From contig NW_024104350.1 in assembly GCF_003945595.2 (NCBI RefSeq), forward strand, positions 310,001-374,000: a stretch of 64,000 nt of DNA, given 5' to 3'. This stretch comes from Pipra filicauda. Lineage: Eukaryota > Chordata > Aves > Passeriformes > Pipridae. Numbering within the stretch: the stretch's first letter is position 1; every line of letters begins with the position of its first letter. Positions 1 to 11,168 of the stretch are shown piece by piece. Both the position numbers and the translations under genes were made by a program. The notes under the pieces are model-generated. The model saw only the letters and a program-made list of their open reading frames with translations. It was not told where the DNA came from and did no database searches.

Positions 1-519
1 TACTTGTGCCATTATTTTCTTTACTCATAAAAAACAACATGGAAAACTCTTAAGCCATTTGAAATACTTCTGTATAAAAAAAATTCTCTTGAGAGTGGAT
101 CTAGTCTCTCCCCCTAATATAAAAATTTAATTGATTGCCTTCAACCATTTTTGAAAAGGATCTTCATGATAATCTGGGAAAAAAAGTAACCTATGACACT
201 AGGATCTCTCTGAAAGAACTAAGGGGTCAAAAAGTAACCTCCAAGTGAAAATACTCTTCTAACCTCTGTTTTTTTCCTCATAAATATTATAAACCTCATT
301 CTTTGAAAACAAAGCTTTATGTACCACAAGTATGGCATAGCCAGAGATGAGTTGGAATAGCAAATAGTGAAGTTCTAAATATGAAGGAAGATGAGGTAAA
401 AGGCCAAAAGAGAGACAGGATATTTCTGCACTCAAAAATTATACTCAAGAAATTTCATTTTTCAGAAAAACTGTGTTTTCACAAGGGAATGTATTGGATG
501 ACTAAACAAAGTATGCATG
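1..519. other. Unannotated AT-rich flank
   Basis: No gene or recognisable repeat is seen here. The only ORF is short and shows no domain. The last six bases (514-519, TGCATG) are the left target-site duplication of the solo LTR that follows. Confidence 0.6.
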
Positions 520-1078
520 TGCCACGACCCGCTGGGATAAAGGGAAAGGGGTCGGGCACTGCAAGGAAGGGTCCTTCACACGGTGGAGGTTGGTGAAGCA
601 ATGCCGAAGTTTATTAGGGGCGTAACAACTTATATAGGGTTGGATGAGGGGTGGAACTTGGGCTAGGGAGGAGCAAGGGATTGACAACCCAGGGAAAAAG
701 GTGATTGGGTAGCTGGGTAAAGAGGGGAGGAGTCCAGGCATCACCGGGGGAAAGGACCAATGAGAGCTACCTCTGCACTGCACCAAACTCTGACCAATGG
801 CAGGCAGAGGAGCGGGAAAGCAGGGAAAAGGCGGGAAAACTGAGGGAAGAAGAAGGGGACAACATGGTGGACAATTTTAAAAACAACAACAGGGGGTACA
901 TAAAGCAGTATAACATCACAACCATAAACTGGGGGATAACTGGGGTACAACAGTCACATCCAGAAAGTGTCATAATCAGTATCAGAGGTCAAATCCGGTA
1001 TATTAGAGTCCATTCAGGGATTATATATTTTTCTCCAGGCTTCGTATCGTTCCCATTCGTCCTTTTTTTCCTCCAACA
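520..1078 (-). mobile_element. Solo LTR of a class II (ERVK / alpharetrovirus-like) endogenous retrovirus
   Basis: Read on the minus strand the element begins TGTTGG and ends GGCA, the standard TG...CA of retroviral LTRs. The hexamer TGCATG directly flanks both ends (514-519 and 1079-1084), a 6-bp target duplication typical of class II avian elements. Near the 3' part a TATATAAG box (about 627-636) is followed closely by an AATAAA signal (610-615). Avian leukosis-type LTRs have this same compact U3/R arrangement. No primer binding site or internal genes adjoin it, so it is a solo LTR left by LTR-LTR recombination. The family name is inferred and the boundaries are seen directly. Confidence 0.85.
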
Positions 1079-1100
1079 TGCATGGAAATAGTATTCTAAT

Positions 1101-1417
1101 AATAATGGCCAGTCTTCGCGAGCGAAGATTTTGGGAAAGGTCATTAACCCTTCCAGCCTGCGCAGTGGATTTTTAGGTGAGACACAGCGTGCGCTGAACT
1201 GAGCCCACCCTTTAGTCCTGAGGTTCATCTGCCGGGGCCGAGCAAAGCTTGGACAGTGGCAGTGAGGTCCCCAGGATGTAGGTTTGTTTAGAGTGACCTT
1301 CTCTTAGGTGGATTGCCTACCAAGGCTGACGAGCTCCACCTGCCCAGGGGGCCGGGAATCGAACCCGGGTCGCAGAGGTGAGAGTCAGGCACTCTAACCA
1401 CTAGACCACCAGAGGCC
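1101..1417 (-). mobile_element. tRNA-Glu-derived SINE, copy 1
   Basis: The reverse complement starts with a tRNA-Glu-like head (1347-1417) holding CTGGTGGTCTAGTGG (A-box region), a CTC anticodon position, and a B box GGTTCGATTCC (reverse complement at 1355-1365). An unrelated body of about 240 bp follows and matches the copy at 19,244-19,575 along its length, by eye well above 80%. Its 3' end is TCTTCGCTCGCGAAGA (a 7-bp stem), then ACTGGCC and a short ATT-repeat tail. Possible flanking duplications (CTAATA plus further partial matches) are weak. Acceptor-stem pairing is lost, so this is not a functional tRNA. Confidence 0.85.
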
Positions 1418-1557
1418 TAATACTGCTGCTCTTTACAGCAATAAGTGGCACCTTTACAGTACAGATAGAGTTTCTCTGACTTCTTGGCTTAAATTTTCTT
1501 TAGAGTTTATTCCTTCATTATTTTTAATAAAATAGACCCAATTCAAACCAAAAAAAA

Positions 1558-2995
1558 ATGGAATCATAGAATGGTTTGGGTTAGAAAGGACCTTAAAGAT
1601 AATCCAGCTCCAACTCCTCTGCCATGGACAGGGACAGCTTCTACTATATCAGGTTACTCAGAAGCTGGCCAGCCTCTAGTTCCCCCTGTCTGCCATTTTT
1701 CTTTTTAAAAACATCTTAGGTTTCCTCTTTTCCAGCCAGTGGGAACTTCACCAGACTGCTGTGACTTCTCAAATGTGAGGTACAGTGGCTCAGCCACTCC
1801 TTCGGCCAGTTCCCTCGGGACTCTTGGATGCAGCTCATCAGGGCCCCTGGACTTGTGCAGCGTCAGGTTTCTCAGATGTTTTTGAGCCCGACCTTCTTCT
1901 AGAGTGGGCAGTTCTTCACTCTCCCAGTCCATGCCTTTGCTTTCTGTGCCCTGGGCAACGTGGCTTGAGCACTTGCTGGTGAAGACTGAGGCAAAACAGT
2001 CGTTTTGCCTTTATAGCCTTCTCTATATCATGAGTTAGTGTGTTCCCTTCTGGAGAGGGCACACACATTCCCTAATCTTCATTTTATCACCAGCATACCT
2101 GTGGGAGCTTTACTTGTTCCTCTTGACATCCCCAAGCAGGTTTAACTCTGTCAGAACTTTAGCTTTCCTATCCTAATTCCTGTCTGCCTAGACAATTTCT
2201 GTGCATTCCTCACAGGCTTCCTGTCCTTGCTTCCACCTTCTGTAGGCTTCCTTCTTGAGTCTGACTTTGTCCAGGAGCTCCCTGATCATCCACAGGCCTT
2301 GTGGCATTTCTGTCTGACTTCCTCTTTGTTCAGATTCATTGCTCTTGGGCTTGGAGGAGATGATTCTTAAACATCAACCAGCTCTCTTGGTCTCCTTTTC
2401 CCTCTGGAGCTCTATCCCATGGTGATACCAAAGCAATCTGAGAGGAGGTCAAAGTCTGCTCTCCTGAAATCCCCCTGAAGTAGTGAGCTCCCTGTGTGCC
2501 CCCCTTGTTGCCCCAAGGATCTCAAACTCCATCACTTCATCATCACTGCAGCCAAGGCTGCCCTTGGGCTTCCCATTCCCCACCAGCCCCTCCTTGGGAC
2601 TGGCAATAAGGTCCAGCACAGCACCTCCTCTCCTGCTTGGCTCCTCTATCACCTGGAGAAGGAAGTTGTCATTCAGGCATTCCAGGAACCACCTGCATGG
2701 TTTATGCTCTGCTGTGTTGTCCCTCCAACAGATGTTTGAAGGTGGTTGAACTCCCCCATGAGGACCAGTGCTTGGGAACACGAGGCAGCTCCTGTCTGTC
2801 CACAGAGAGCCTCATCAGCCCCATTTTCCTGCTCAGGCAGCCTGCAGCAGACCCCCACAATAAAACCACCTGTCCCTGCCCTGCCTTCAATCCTGACCCA
2901 TGAGCTCTCAGTCAGCTCATCACCATCCCTGGGTGGAGCTCACTGCACTCCAGATATTCACTGTTGCAGTGGGTGACATCTCCTCATCTCCCCAC
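1558..2995 (-). mobile_element. CR1 LINE fragment, internally deleted
   Basis: The + strand opens with the reverse complement of a CR1 3' end (ATCATAGAATGGTTTGGG, then GGACCTTAAAGAT). Near 1672 it jumps to ORF2 sequence that lies well upstream in an intact element, so the central reverse transcriptase is deleted or two fragments abut. The minus frame at 2449-2781 encodes endonuclease-domain sequence, including VIEEPSRRGGAVLDLI and KGSLGCSDDEVMEFEIL. The frame at 1705-1932 corresponds to the endonuclease-RT linker (GPDELHPRVPRELAE). Stops and shifts make it inactive. The left (3') end is clear; the right end is approximate. Confidence 0.88.
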
Positions 2996-4630
2996 ACACA
3001 CCTACCAAGAGCAAACACTTTGTCAGAGAGCAACAGGACTGAGTTCCTCTCTATGGGAAGGTCAGCCTAGAGCTGAGAGCCACAGCAAGGCAGGTGGAGT
3101 GGTAGCTTTTCAAGCAAGGGTTCAGAACAAGGACAGCAGTGTGAGTCTGATTCTGGAAACCTCATCTGCCACGAGCCCAACGGTCCCTGAGCAGGTTCAC
3201 GGTGCCAAGGCAGGTCTGTGATCAAACTATGAAGTGAAGTCTGGTCAGGGTCTGAACCAACAAGGTACATGGCCAAGCACTGGCATGTGCTTGGCCAAGC
3301 AGGGTGGTTCAGTGACCAACTGCCTGACCTCCTCTGCAGCTCCAGGCAGTGCAAGGACCCCAGTGCTGCTTTTCACCACTCTCACAGGATTTTTCATAAC
3401 AGCCCCATGGAAGGTAACGCATATGAACTATCTCAAAGCACAGGCAGCCCAATCCACAGCAGGGGTAAAATACCAGGACACCAGGCCCCAGTGAACCTTC
3501 TGAAGTTGCATTGGCCGCCCATACAGAAAGTATTTTCCTTTCACTTCATGAACTCCATAACTTGTACAGAAAGCTTATTCATCCATATCTCCCACTTTGA
3601 AACTTTACAGCACTGTAGCATAAACACACCTAAAGACAAGCAACTACATAAAAAAGTGGTTTGGGATTCAGAGCTGGAAAAGTGACCAAGAAACAGTTCT
3701 GGTTCAGTAAGGTTTTAATGGCTTGCTTGGTTGTTTGAAGTATGTTATGTTCTGGTTTTATTTGTCAGAACCAAGAGAAATCAAGATAATGTCAGTGGTT
3801 AGAAGGGATTAACTTCTGCAGTGGGATAGGGAATTTAATTCTGAAGCTGTCATATGGACATGAGACCAGGAAACAGAGGTTTCTTTTCTGGCACTTTTGA
3901 TGTTTACTTTTTTTCTGCTTTTCAACTGAAGCCCCTCAGGCAGGAAGAAGGAGAATGTCAGACAGAAAAAACCCTGTGTCAGGCTGCCCCAGGGTGGGAC
4001 AGCGATCCCCATGACTGGAGAAAAAGCACATTTTTTTCTCTCCCTCCTATTTCAGGTGTTGGGTGTAAGAGAGAGAAAGTCTCAGGCTTATCTCTTCTCT
4101 CAGAAGGCCCAACTTAGATTTCCAGCCCCCCCACACCTTCTGAAGCTGGCACGCGGGTAGATAAAGGTGGGACAAGAGCCACACAGAGTCCTGTCCCTTA
4201 CGTTGATTGTCAGATATCTATGTTTCAACCTTGCAACTAGTCCAGTAGAAAACATATGAGCTGGACAATCTTTTCAAAGTGATCAGAAGAAAGTTCTGAG
4301 ACCATATAACATTTCCTGAGATCACTGTTTTCCAAGCATCTGGAGAAAGACACGGAGATGAAGAAGTCCATCAAAATTGTGTTCAACCTCAATTATTTTA
4401 AATTCCTTTCTTGAATAATAGCATTATTGAATTGGTAAAAATGTTGAAAGCTGACTGTGTATATTATATGTATGATAGGAGTGATCAGAGATGTAGAAAA
4501 CAATCTTGATACAAGGTCTCAGGGTAATGATGCTTCAGCAGTCCCACTGCCATGATGGGGACTACCTGTATGCAAATAGAAACCATTCTGTAATGTGTAA
4601 TTCCCTCCTTCGAAATGTCATTTATTTAAG
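2996..4630. other. Intergenic, no supported feature
   Basis: Mixed-composition sequence with several short ORFs on both strands. The longest (138 codons, 3269-3685) has no domain, codon bias or homology that I recognise. Further strongly diverged CR1 sequence just past 2995 is possible. No gene is called. Confidence 0.5.
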
Positions 4631-4728
4631 TCTTTCTTTCTTTCTTCCTTTCTTTCTTTTTCTTTCTTTCCTTTCTTTTTCTTTCTTTCTTTTTCTTTCT
4701 TTCTTTCCTTTTTTTTTCTTTCTTTCTT

Positions 4729-4759
<31 letters not shown>

Positions 4760-4785
4760 CTCTCTCTTTCTTTCTTTCTTTCTTT
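4631..4785. repeat. (TTTC)n / CT-rich microsatellite
   Basis: About 155 bp of TTTC units with CT and T-run interruptions, purely pyrimidine on this strand. The apparent Leu/Phe/Ser-rich ORF across it is an artefact of the repeat. Confidence 0.95.
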
Positions 4786-7700
4786 GTGGTGTGCATATAT
4801 ATAGTTCTATTTAGATACTCTGTTGCAGGCTAAATGATCTGCAGCTGATAGAAGCACTCAGTACAACTTTTGCTTGGCTTTAATGTAAAGGTGAAGTTCA
4901 TCTGTCCCAACACTTTGACAGCAAAAATATTTTGAATACTCCATGTGCATGGATATACAACAAGCACAGTGCCCCTCTCTCCCTCTCAGTTCTTATAACA
5001 TAATGACCCTTCTGCACTGACACTTTGCTGAAAAAAATTCAAATAACCAGTTCAGCAAACCAGGTGCAGTCACGGGATGTGACTATTCTTTGTTAGACAC
5101 ACTGCAAGAATAGTTTTTAAGCCGGCTAATAAGACTGGAAACAGACCTGGATGCATAAAATGAAACATTCAAAGCTGAGCCTATAAACAGCTCTGTGGTT
5201 TTTATTTAGCTAATTTAATTACATGAACTTAAAACAGACCAAACAGCAACATTCCTCTTTAACTTGATGCATTTTAAATGCTATGAGTGTTTTCTTGTGG
5301 GAGAGAGAAGAGAGGCACACTGAGCTCTCTCTGAAAGCAATTAAATACTAATAACAGAGGGTGACATCATGCTGCATGACTTCTTCAATTAGAACACCAA
5401 CTCATTTCTGCCTTAATCATTCCCACTTGTTAATTTGTTCTCTAGAAGATTTAACAGACCTGTTTCTTGTCCCTATTTATAATAGGATTTCTGATTCTGG
5501 CACCTTTTAAACAGAATTCCACTTGGATGCAGCCTTCTATTAAAACAGAATCTTGTATTTTTCCTACAGCAGAACAAGACATCAATAGCTCAGATGAAAA
5601 CCTGATACAAACTAAATAAATTAACATGAATGCTTTCATTTGCTATTTAGCAAGAGTATGGACTGAATCTTCCTTTTACTGAGATTAAAAAGAAGTTTTG
5701 CCATTGACTGCAGCAGAAAGCAAATATAGTCCAGTGTATGTTAATTACTGAACATCTTTCCAAGTGCTTACCTCATAGTTTGTAAGAAAATTGTGATTTT
5801 ACGTCTAATCATGTGTTAAAAATACTTGGGGGGAATATGGAGAATTAGTAACACTGAGCATTTAAAGGATATTATTAGAGTAGAAATAATCAGGAATCTT
5901 CCTGTTAATTGCAAGACAGTAAGTATGTGATTTGGATCTTGCTATGCATAATCATTTTTTGGTTCTATACGATTTTCACTCTAAAAAGGATGTTCTTAAA
6001 AAGTGTTCCACATTAGGCAAAATCCTCATTTTCCATCCTGAAGCCTTTTCCCATTCTGTGCTCTTATTTATGAATATTGACAAGTTGTTATGGCCTTCTG
6101 GTTTTCAACACTTTGTGCTCTAAATCTAAATGACCAACATTGCAACCACCTCTTTCAAAGTAAATGCAGCAACAAGTTACCATCCTTTTCCTTAAAGCTG
6201 AGTCATCCAGAACTTCAGAAAAACAATTTAAAAATGAAATCTTATTTCCAACCTGGAAACAGGTTTGATTCTTAGAAGTCATTTTCCATTGAAGTCATTG
6301 TACACTATTGATTCCAAAACACTTCCTAATATTCAACAGGCCTCTCTGATAGTTATTACAGCTCTTAGTCTTGCATATGATTTTTACAGACTTGACAGTG
6401 TTTGTCAGGGTAATTGTTTACAAGACTGTAAGAACTATAATTGGGGCTGTATTGAGGCTTGCCTGAGCTGAACATATCCTGGACAACATGAACTGAAGAC
6501 AACTCCACCCTGACCTAAGTGAAAAAATATATAAAGAAAGGAGAAAAAAAAATGAAAGGAAGGTCTCAGAAAAAATATAGATGGTGAATAAAGAACAAAT
6601 AGCAGCAAAAAGAAAAAAGAACAGGATCTGCAGAACTTTTGGAGGAAAGAACTTTCCATCACTGTATTAGAAAGTAATCCAGCAAACTTTTAAGTACGAT
6701 TTTAAAATATCTTTATTCATTAAATTTAAAACATCAGTATCTTCTAAATGAAATTCAGATAAATGCAAGTTAAACACCAGAATTTCAAGTCCTCACCTGA
6801 ACTGAAGCTTCTGTCTACATTTTTAAGGGTGTCTTCGATTCTTTTCTCTGTGAAATACTTCAGAAATTTAAGCCAATAAGCCCTTCATATAGCCCTGTAA
6901 AATACCTGCTAGTATCCCCATTTTTCAGGTAAAGAAAGATTGAGTAAAGTTAGATTAATAAGGGCCACATTTTTTCAGATTACTATAACCCCGTAATTCA
7001 GGTAATAACTTTTAAAGATTTCCCCAGATATTTGTTTCTTTCGTGTATTCTGCTCTGCATTGTCACTTCTTTTTGTGTAGCCATTTTACTTCCACTTGAA
7101 TGATGTGGGAGAAATCCTCAACCCTTTGCAGGCAAAGGCAGCAGTGAATATTCCCTTTGTGTCAGGGTTTTATCACATGCTTGCGTGTGCACTGCACAGT
7201 GCAGAAGCTTCTTCATGTTTTAGAGTATTCAAATATACTGTCTTTCTATCTGAGAGACATATATCTACTGTATACTTAACAGCAGTAAATCTTCAAGGAC
7301 AGAGGGAGAAATTGGTCCAGATATAATTCCAGTGGAGTAATTAGGGTGACATCAGGACTCAGTTTGACTCACAGCATCTGTTTCAGGAGATGAGAAGCAC
7401 CTTGACAGGATACGAAGGTGTGAATATTTTACCACAAGAAGAAGGCTAACATTTTGATTTCTTCCCTATGCTTGCCATATATCCTACAAGGAATATCATC
7501 AATGGGTCATGGCTGAAGGTTAATCATTTGGAAGGAAGTAGAGTCTCACTGAGCAGAGATACACAAGGTACTGCAACGTGAAGAAGACACAAATCCTGAT
7601 TTAGAAAAGCTCAGAACAAAGGGAAGAGGAGAAGGGAAGCAGGTAGGTGTGTAGGCAGAATGATGGACAGACAGATTGGTTATAATAACAGATTTCACTA

Positions 7701-8937
7701 TGGCCACTTCGAAAGACTTCCTGTGAACTGAGAGTTGTTCTGACAAGTAGATGTCCTTGTAGAATGGGGAGAAAATTTTCCTGAAGAAATGTGGAAAAAA
7801 CTCGTAACACTTTTATTTGTTGGCTAGACTGAGGTCAAGTCAGGTCATAGCCTACCTCCAAACCTTGAGGTCTGGATTCTCTCCTCCTCACCACAGCTCC
7901 TGATGGGCTGAGGAGAGAGCCAGACCCAGTTACTTAATTCCTGTTTAGTGCAGCACGTAAGAAAAATTGCTGTCCTGCCAAGGTGGAACCACAAGAAGTT
8001 TGCCAGTTTCGACAACTGGTTTCAGTCCCACCCTTCTCATCCCTCATTAAGTTACAAGGCAGCTGGTGAGATCAGGGTAACTGGGTTTGGAAAAGATACT
8101 GGAAAAGCCTGAACTGCCCAGAGCCTTGCCTGGGTTTGAAGTGCAGGTGCTGCAGTCATGTTCAGTGCTGCTGATGGTACAAAGTGCTGAATTGATCTAA
8201 GGGCGGTAAAGAACCCAGAAAAAGTATAGCAGAGTTTATTGTATTGTTTACATAAATAGATTATTTTCTAGGATCAAACTATCTGCGATTATAAAAAGAT
8301 CTTCATCAACATTTGACTTGGTCTAATTCAGCCCTGTCATGAACATTCAAATTCCACTGAAATCAAGAGGCATTGTTCCCGCTCACACTATGGCTGAATT
8401 TGTCTAACAATTTGCAGAGGCATCAAAGTGGCTGCCAATGTAAATGCAATTAATATTTCTAACAAATTATTCCTTTTGTGATACTAGCCCCCAGTGGAAC
8501 CACTTGGATGTGAAGCTCTCTGCATTAGACATGATTGCATGTTTTAGCCAGAGAACATCCCCATTTTGTATTTTATAAGTGAACAAGGAAAGCACTATGG
8601 TTTGTCCAAGGCCACTTCACTTAGCAAGCTAATGGATTTTATAACAGTTGTATTCTTGTCTTCTTCAGGAAAGTTTTTCATCCAGCTCCTGATCAGGTTG
8701 TGGCTAGCACACAGCCCACACTAAAGGAATGAATTAGTGAATTAATATGTTAGACTGATCTCTCCAAAAGCCCTTATTGAGCCCTTATTTGACATATTTG
8801 TATGTTTTCTTCCCTGTAATAAAGCTAAATTTATGAAATAGCTTGTACTGTAAATTCGAGAGATACAAATGGACCATGACAGATGTTGTGGTTTTCTATA
8901 ACCATTACTTCTATAAAAATATTAGCTGGATGATTTA
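4786..8937. other. AT-rich intergenic stretch
   Basis: No recognisable genes or mobile elements. Short ORFs occur at the density expected by chance. Ancient unrecognised repeats or conserved noncoding elements cannot be excluded by eye. Confidence 0.5.
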
Positions 8938-11168
8938 GAATCACAGAATTATATCACATCTGAAGTTGGAAGGAACCCACAAGTATCATCAAATCAGACA
9001 CCACAAAGCCTCACACAACTACCTAAAACTAAATGGTAGGACCAAAAGTGTCACCCAGACTCTGCCTGAACTCTAACAGACTTGGTGACAGACTTGTTCC
9101 TCCCTCTTCTTCAGATGAATAATCTTTTCCTAATCCCAGTTTGAACTTCCCATGGTCCAGCTGTGTTCCACATCCTCACTCCCTGTTGCTGGTGGCCAGA
9201 GAGAGGAGACCATCACCTACCACTCCACTGCCCCCCAGGGAAGATGTAGACTGTGATGGGGTCAGCATTCTCCTCTCCAGGCTGAACAAAGCGAGTGACC
9301 TCAGCTGCTCCTCCTAAGTTTTGCCCTTGAGACCTTTCAGCACTTCAATCATCCTCCTTTGGACACAGTTTTATCTCTTTATGTTGTGACAGGCAAACTG
9401 CACAGAGCACCAGAGATGGGGCACCCCAGGGCAGAGCAGAGCAGGACAATCCCCCTCTGATGCCCTCAGGACAGGGTTGGCCCTCCTGGCTGCCAGGGCA
9501 CTGCTGACTCATGTTCACCTTGCCATCAATCCAAGATGCAAGGTGCCCTTCCCTGGGGCTGGCCTCGAGTCTCTCATCCCCCAGTTTATATATGTGAGGG
9601 TTACCTCATCCTAAATGGAGAATCCAACACTTGCCCTTGTTAAATTGCATACAGTTGGTCATTGCACAGATCTTTTGTCTACCTAGTTCTCTCTCTACTC
9701 TTGAGGGAGGCCACAGCTCCTCCTGATTTAGTCTCACAGCAAACTTAACCAACGTACATTTGACTTCTGTGTCCAGATCATTTATAAAAACACTGAAGAG
9801 CAGTGGCCCTAAAATTGAGCTCTGGGGAACCCCACTGATGGCTGGCCACCAGCCTGGTCTAACAGCCTTTATTACAACCCTCTGGACCAGACCCCTCCAC
9901 CAGTTGTTCACCCACCACACTGTGGACTTCTCCATCTCTGTGCTGGACATTTTATCCAGAAGGATACTGTGAGAGACAGTACCAAAAGCTTTGCTAAAAT
10001 CCCAAACCACCACATCTACCAGCTTCCCTTGGCCAGCTAGATGGGTGGCCTAGTCATAAAAGGAAACTAAGTTGCTTAAGCAAGACTTTCCCCTTGTGAG
10101 CCCGTGCTAGTTATGACCACCAATGACTGCATTGTCTCTCTAGTGTGTGTCTATAAATCCCAGAAAAACTTCCTCCATAATTTTACCAGGCAATAAAGTG
10201 AGGCTGTCAGGCTTGTATTTACCAGGGTCTTCCTTCTTACTCTTCTTGAAAATTGGGACATTCCACAGAATCATAGGATGTTTTGGATGTCCCTTATTAA
10301 AAGGACCTTAAAGATCATCTAGTTTCAACACCCCTGTCATGGGCAGGGACATCTACTCAACCAGTCTGCTCCCAGCCCCATCCCAGTCTGCTCCCAGCCC
10401 CAACCTCGCCTTGAACGCTTCCAGGGATGGGGCATCCACAGCTTCTCTGGGCAACCTGTGCCAGGGCCTCACCACACCCACAGCCACCTCACACTTGCCA
10501 GCTTCCAGTCAACAGGGACCTCCCAGACTGTTGAAAAATAGTGGAGAGAGGTCTTGTAATACATCAGCCAGATCCTTCAGTACCCTGGGATGGATCCCAT
10601 CGGGCCCAACAGACTTATGTGCATGCAGCAAGTCTCGAGCAAGTTCAGAGCTAACTGGGAGTTTATCATTCCCTGTTACGGTCTCCCAACTCTCCAGGCT
10701 CTGGGGGCCCAGGGCCCAGTATTGCTGTCGAAGACAGAGGCAAAGAAGGCATTAAACCTCTCTGCTTTGTCTACGTCCCTATTTGTGAAGTGACCAACCT
10801 CATAAAGTAACAGATCAGTGTTATCCCAGATTGTCTCACTGTTAACATATTCTAAAAAGCTCTTTTTGTTGTCCTTCGCAGTGCCAGCCCCTTGAACTCT
10901 GAGCTTTAGCCACACAAATTTTCTCCCTGCAGTGGCAAATAGCATCTCTGTAGTCCTCCCATGTTGCCTGCCCTTGTGTCCAGTGTCCACACACTTTCAT
11001 TTTCTCCCTAAGTTCCAGCAGATCCCTGGTCACCCAAGCCACCCTCCTGACCCACTTGCTTGAATTCCAACATTTTGGAATTGCCTGCTGCTGTGCTCTT
11101 AAGAGAGGGCTCTCAATAATTTGCCAGCATTCATGGACCCCTATACTTTCACCCTTCAGTTGTTGCAC
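8938..11168 (-). mobile_element. CR1 LINE, decayed, with a nested CR1
   Basis: This minus-strand CR1 runs from its 3' end (AGAATCACAGAATTATA near 8938) to ORF2 sequence near 11,168. The frame at 9606-10013 is reverse transcriptase: DFSKAFGTVSHSILLDK, then GVPQSSILGPLLFSVFINDLD. Past the nested insertion, 10676-10990 and 10842-11168 encode the segment upstream of the RT, with conserved-looking WEDYRDAI. The catalytic FADD box is lost (KFAVRLNQ instead). Frame breaks show it is inactive. A younger CR1 3' fragment interrupts it at about 10,264-10,490. Confidence 0.88.
10264..10490 (-). mobile_element. CR1 3'-end fragment nested in the older CR1
   Basis: The sequence restarts with a CR1 3' end (CAGAATCATAGGATGTTTTG, then AAAGGACCTTAAAGATCATC) and continues through the 3' untranslated and ORF2-terminal region (GATGGGGCATCCACAGCTTC). 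It then breaks back into the surrounding element at GCCAGCTTCCAGTCAACAGG. A tandem duplication of about 20 bp (CAGTCTGCTCCCAGCCCCA twice, about 10,362-10,401) lies inside. Boundaries are approximate and no clean target duplication was found. Confidence 0.75.

Noticed and set aside
4506..4814. Hydrophobic 102-codon ORF resembling a membrane protein
   Set aside because: It is a translation of the TTTC microsatellite.
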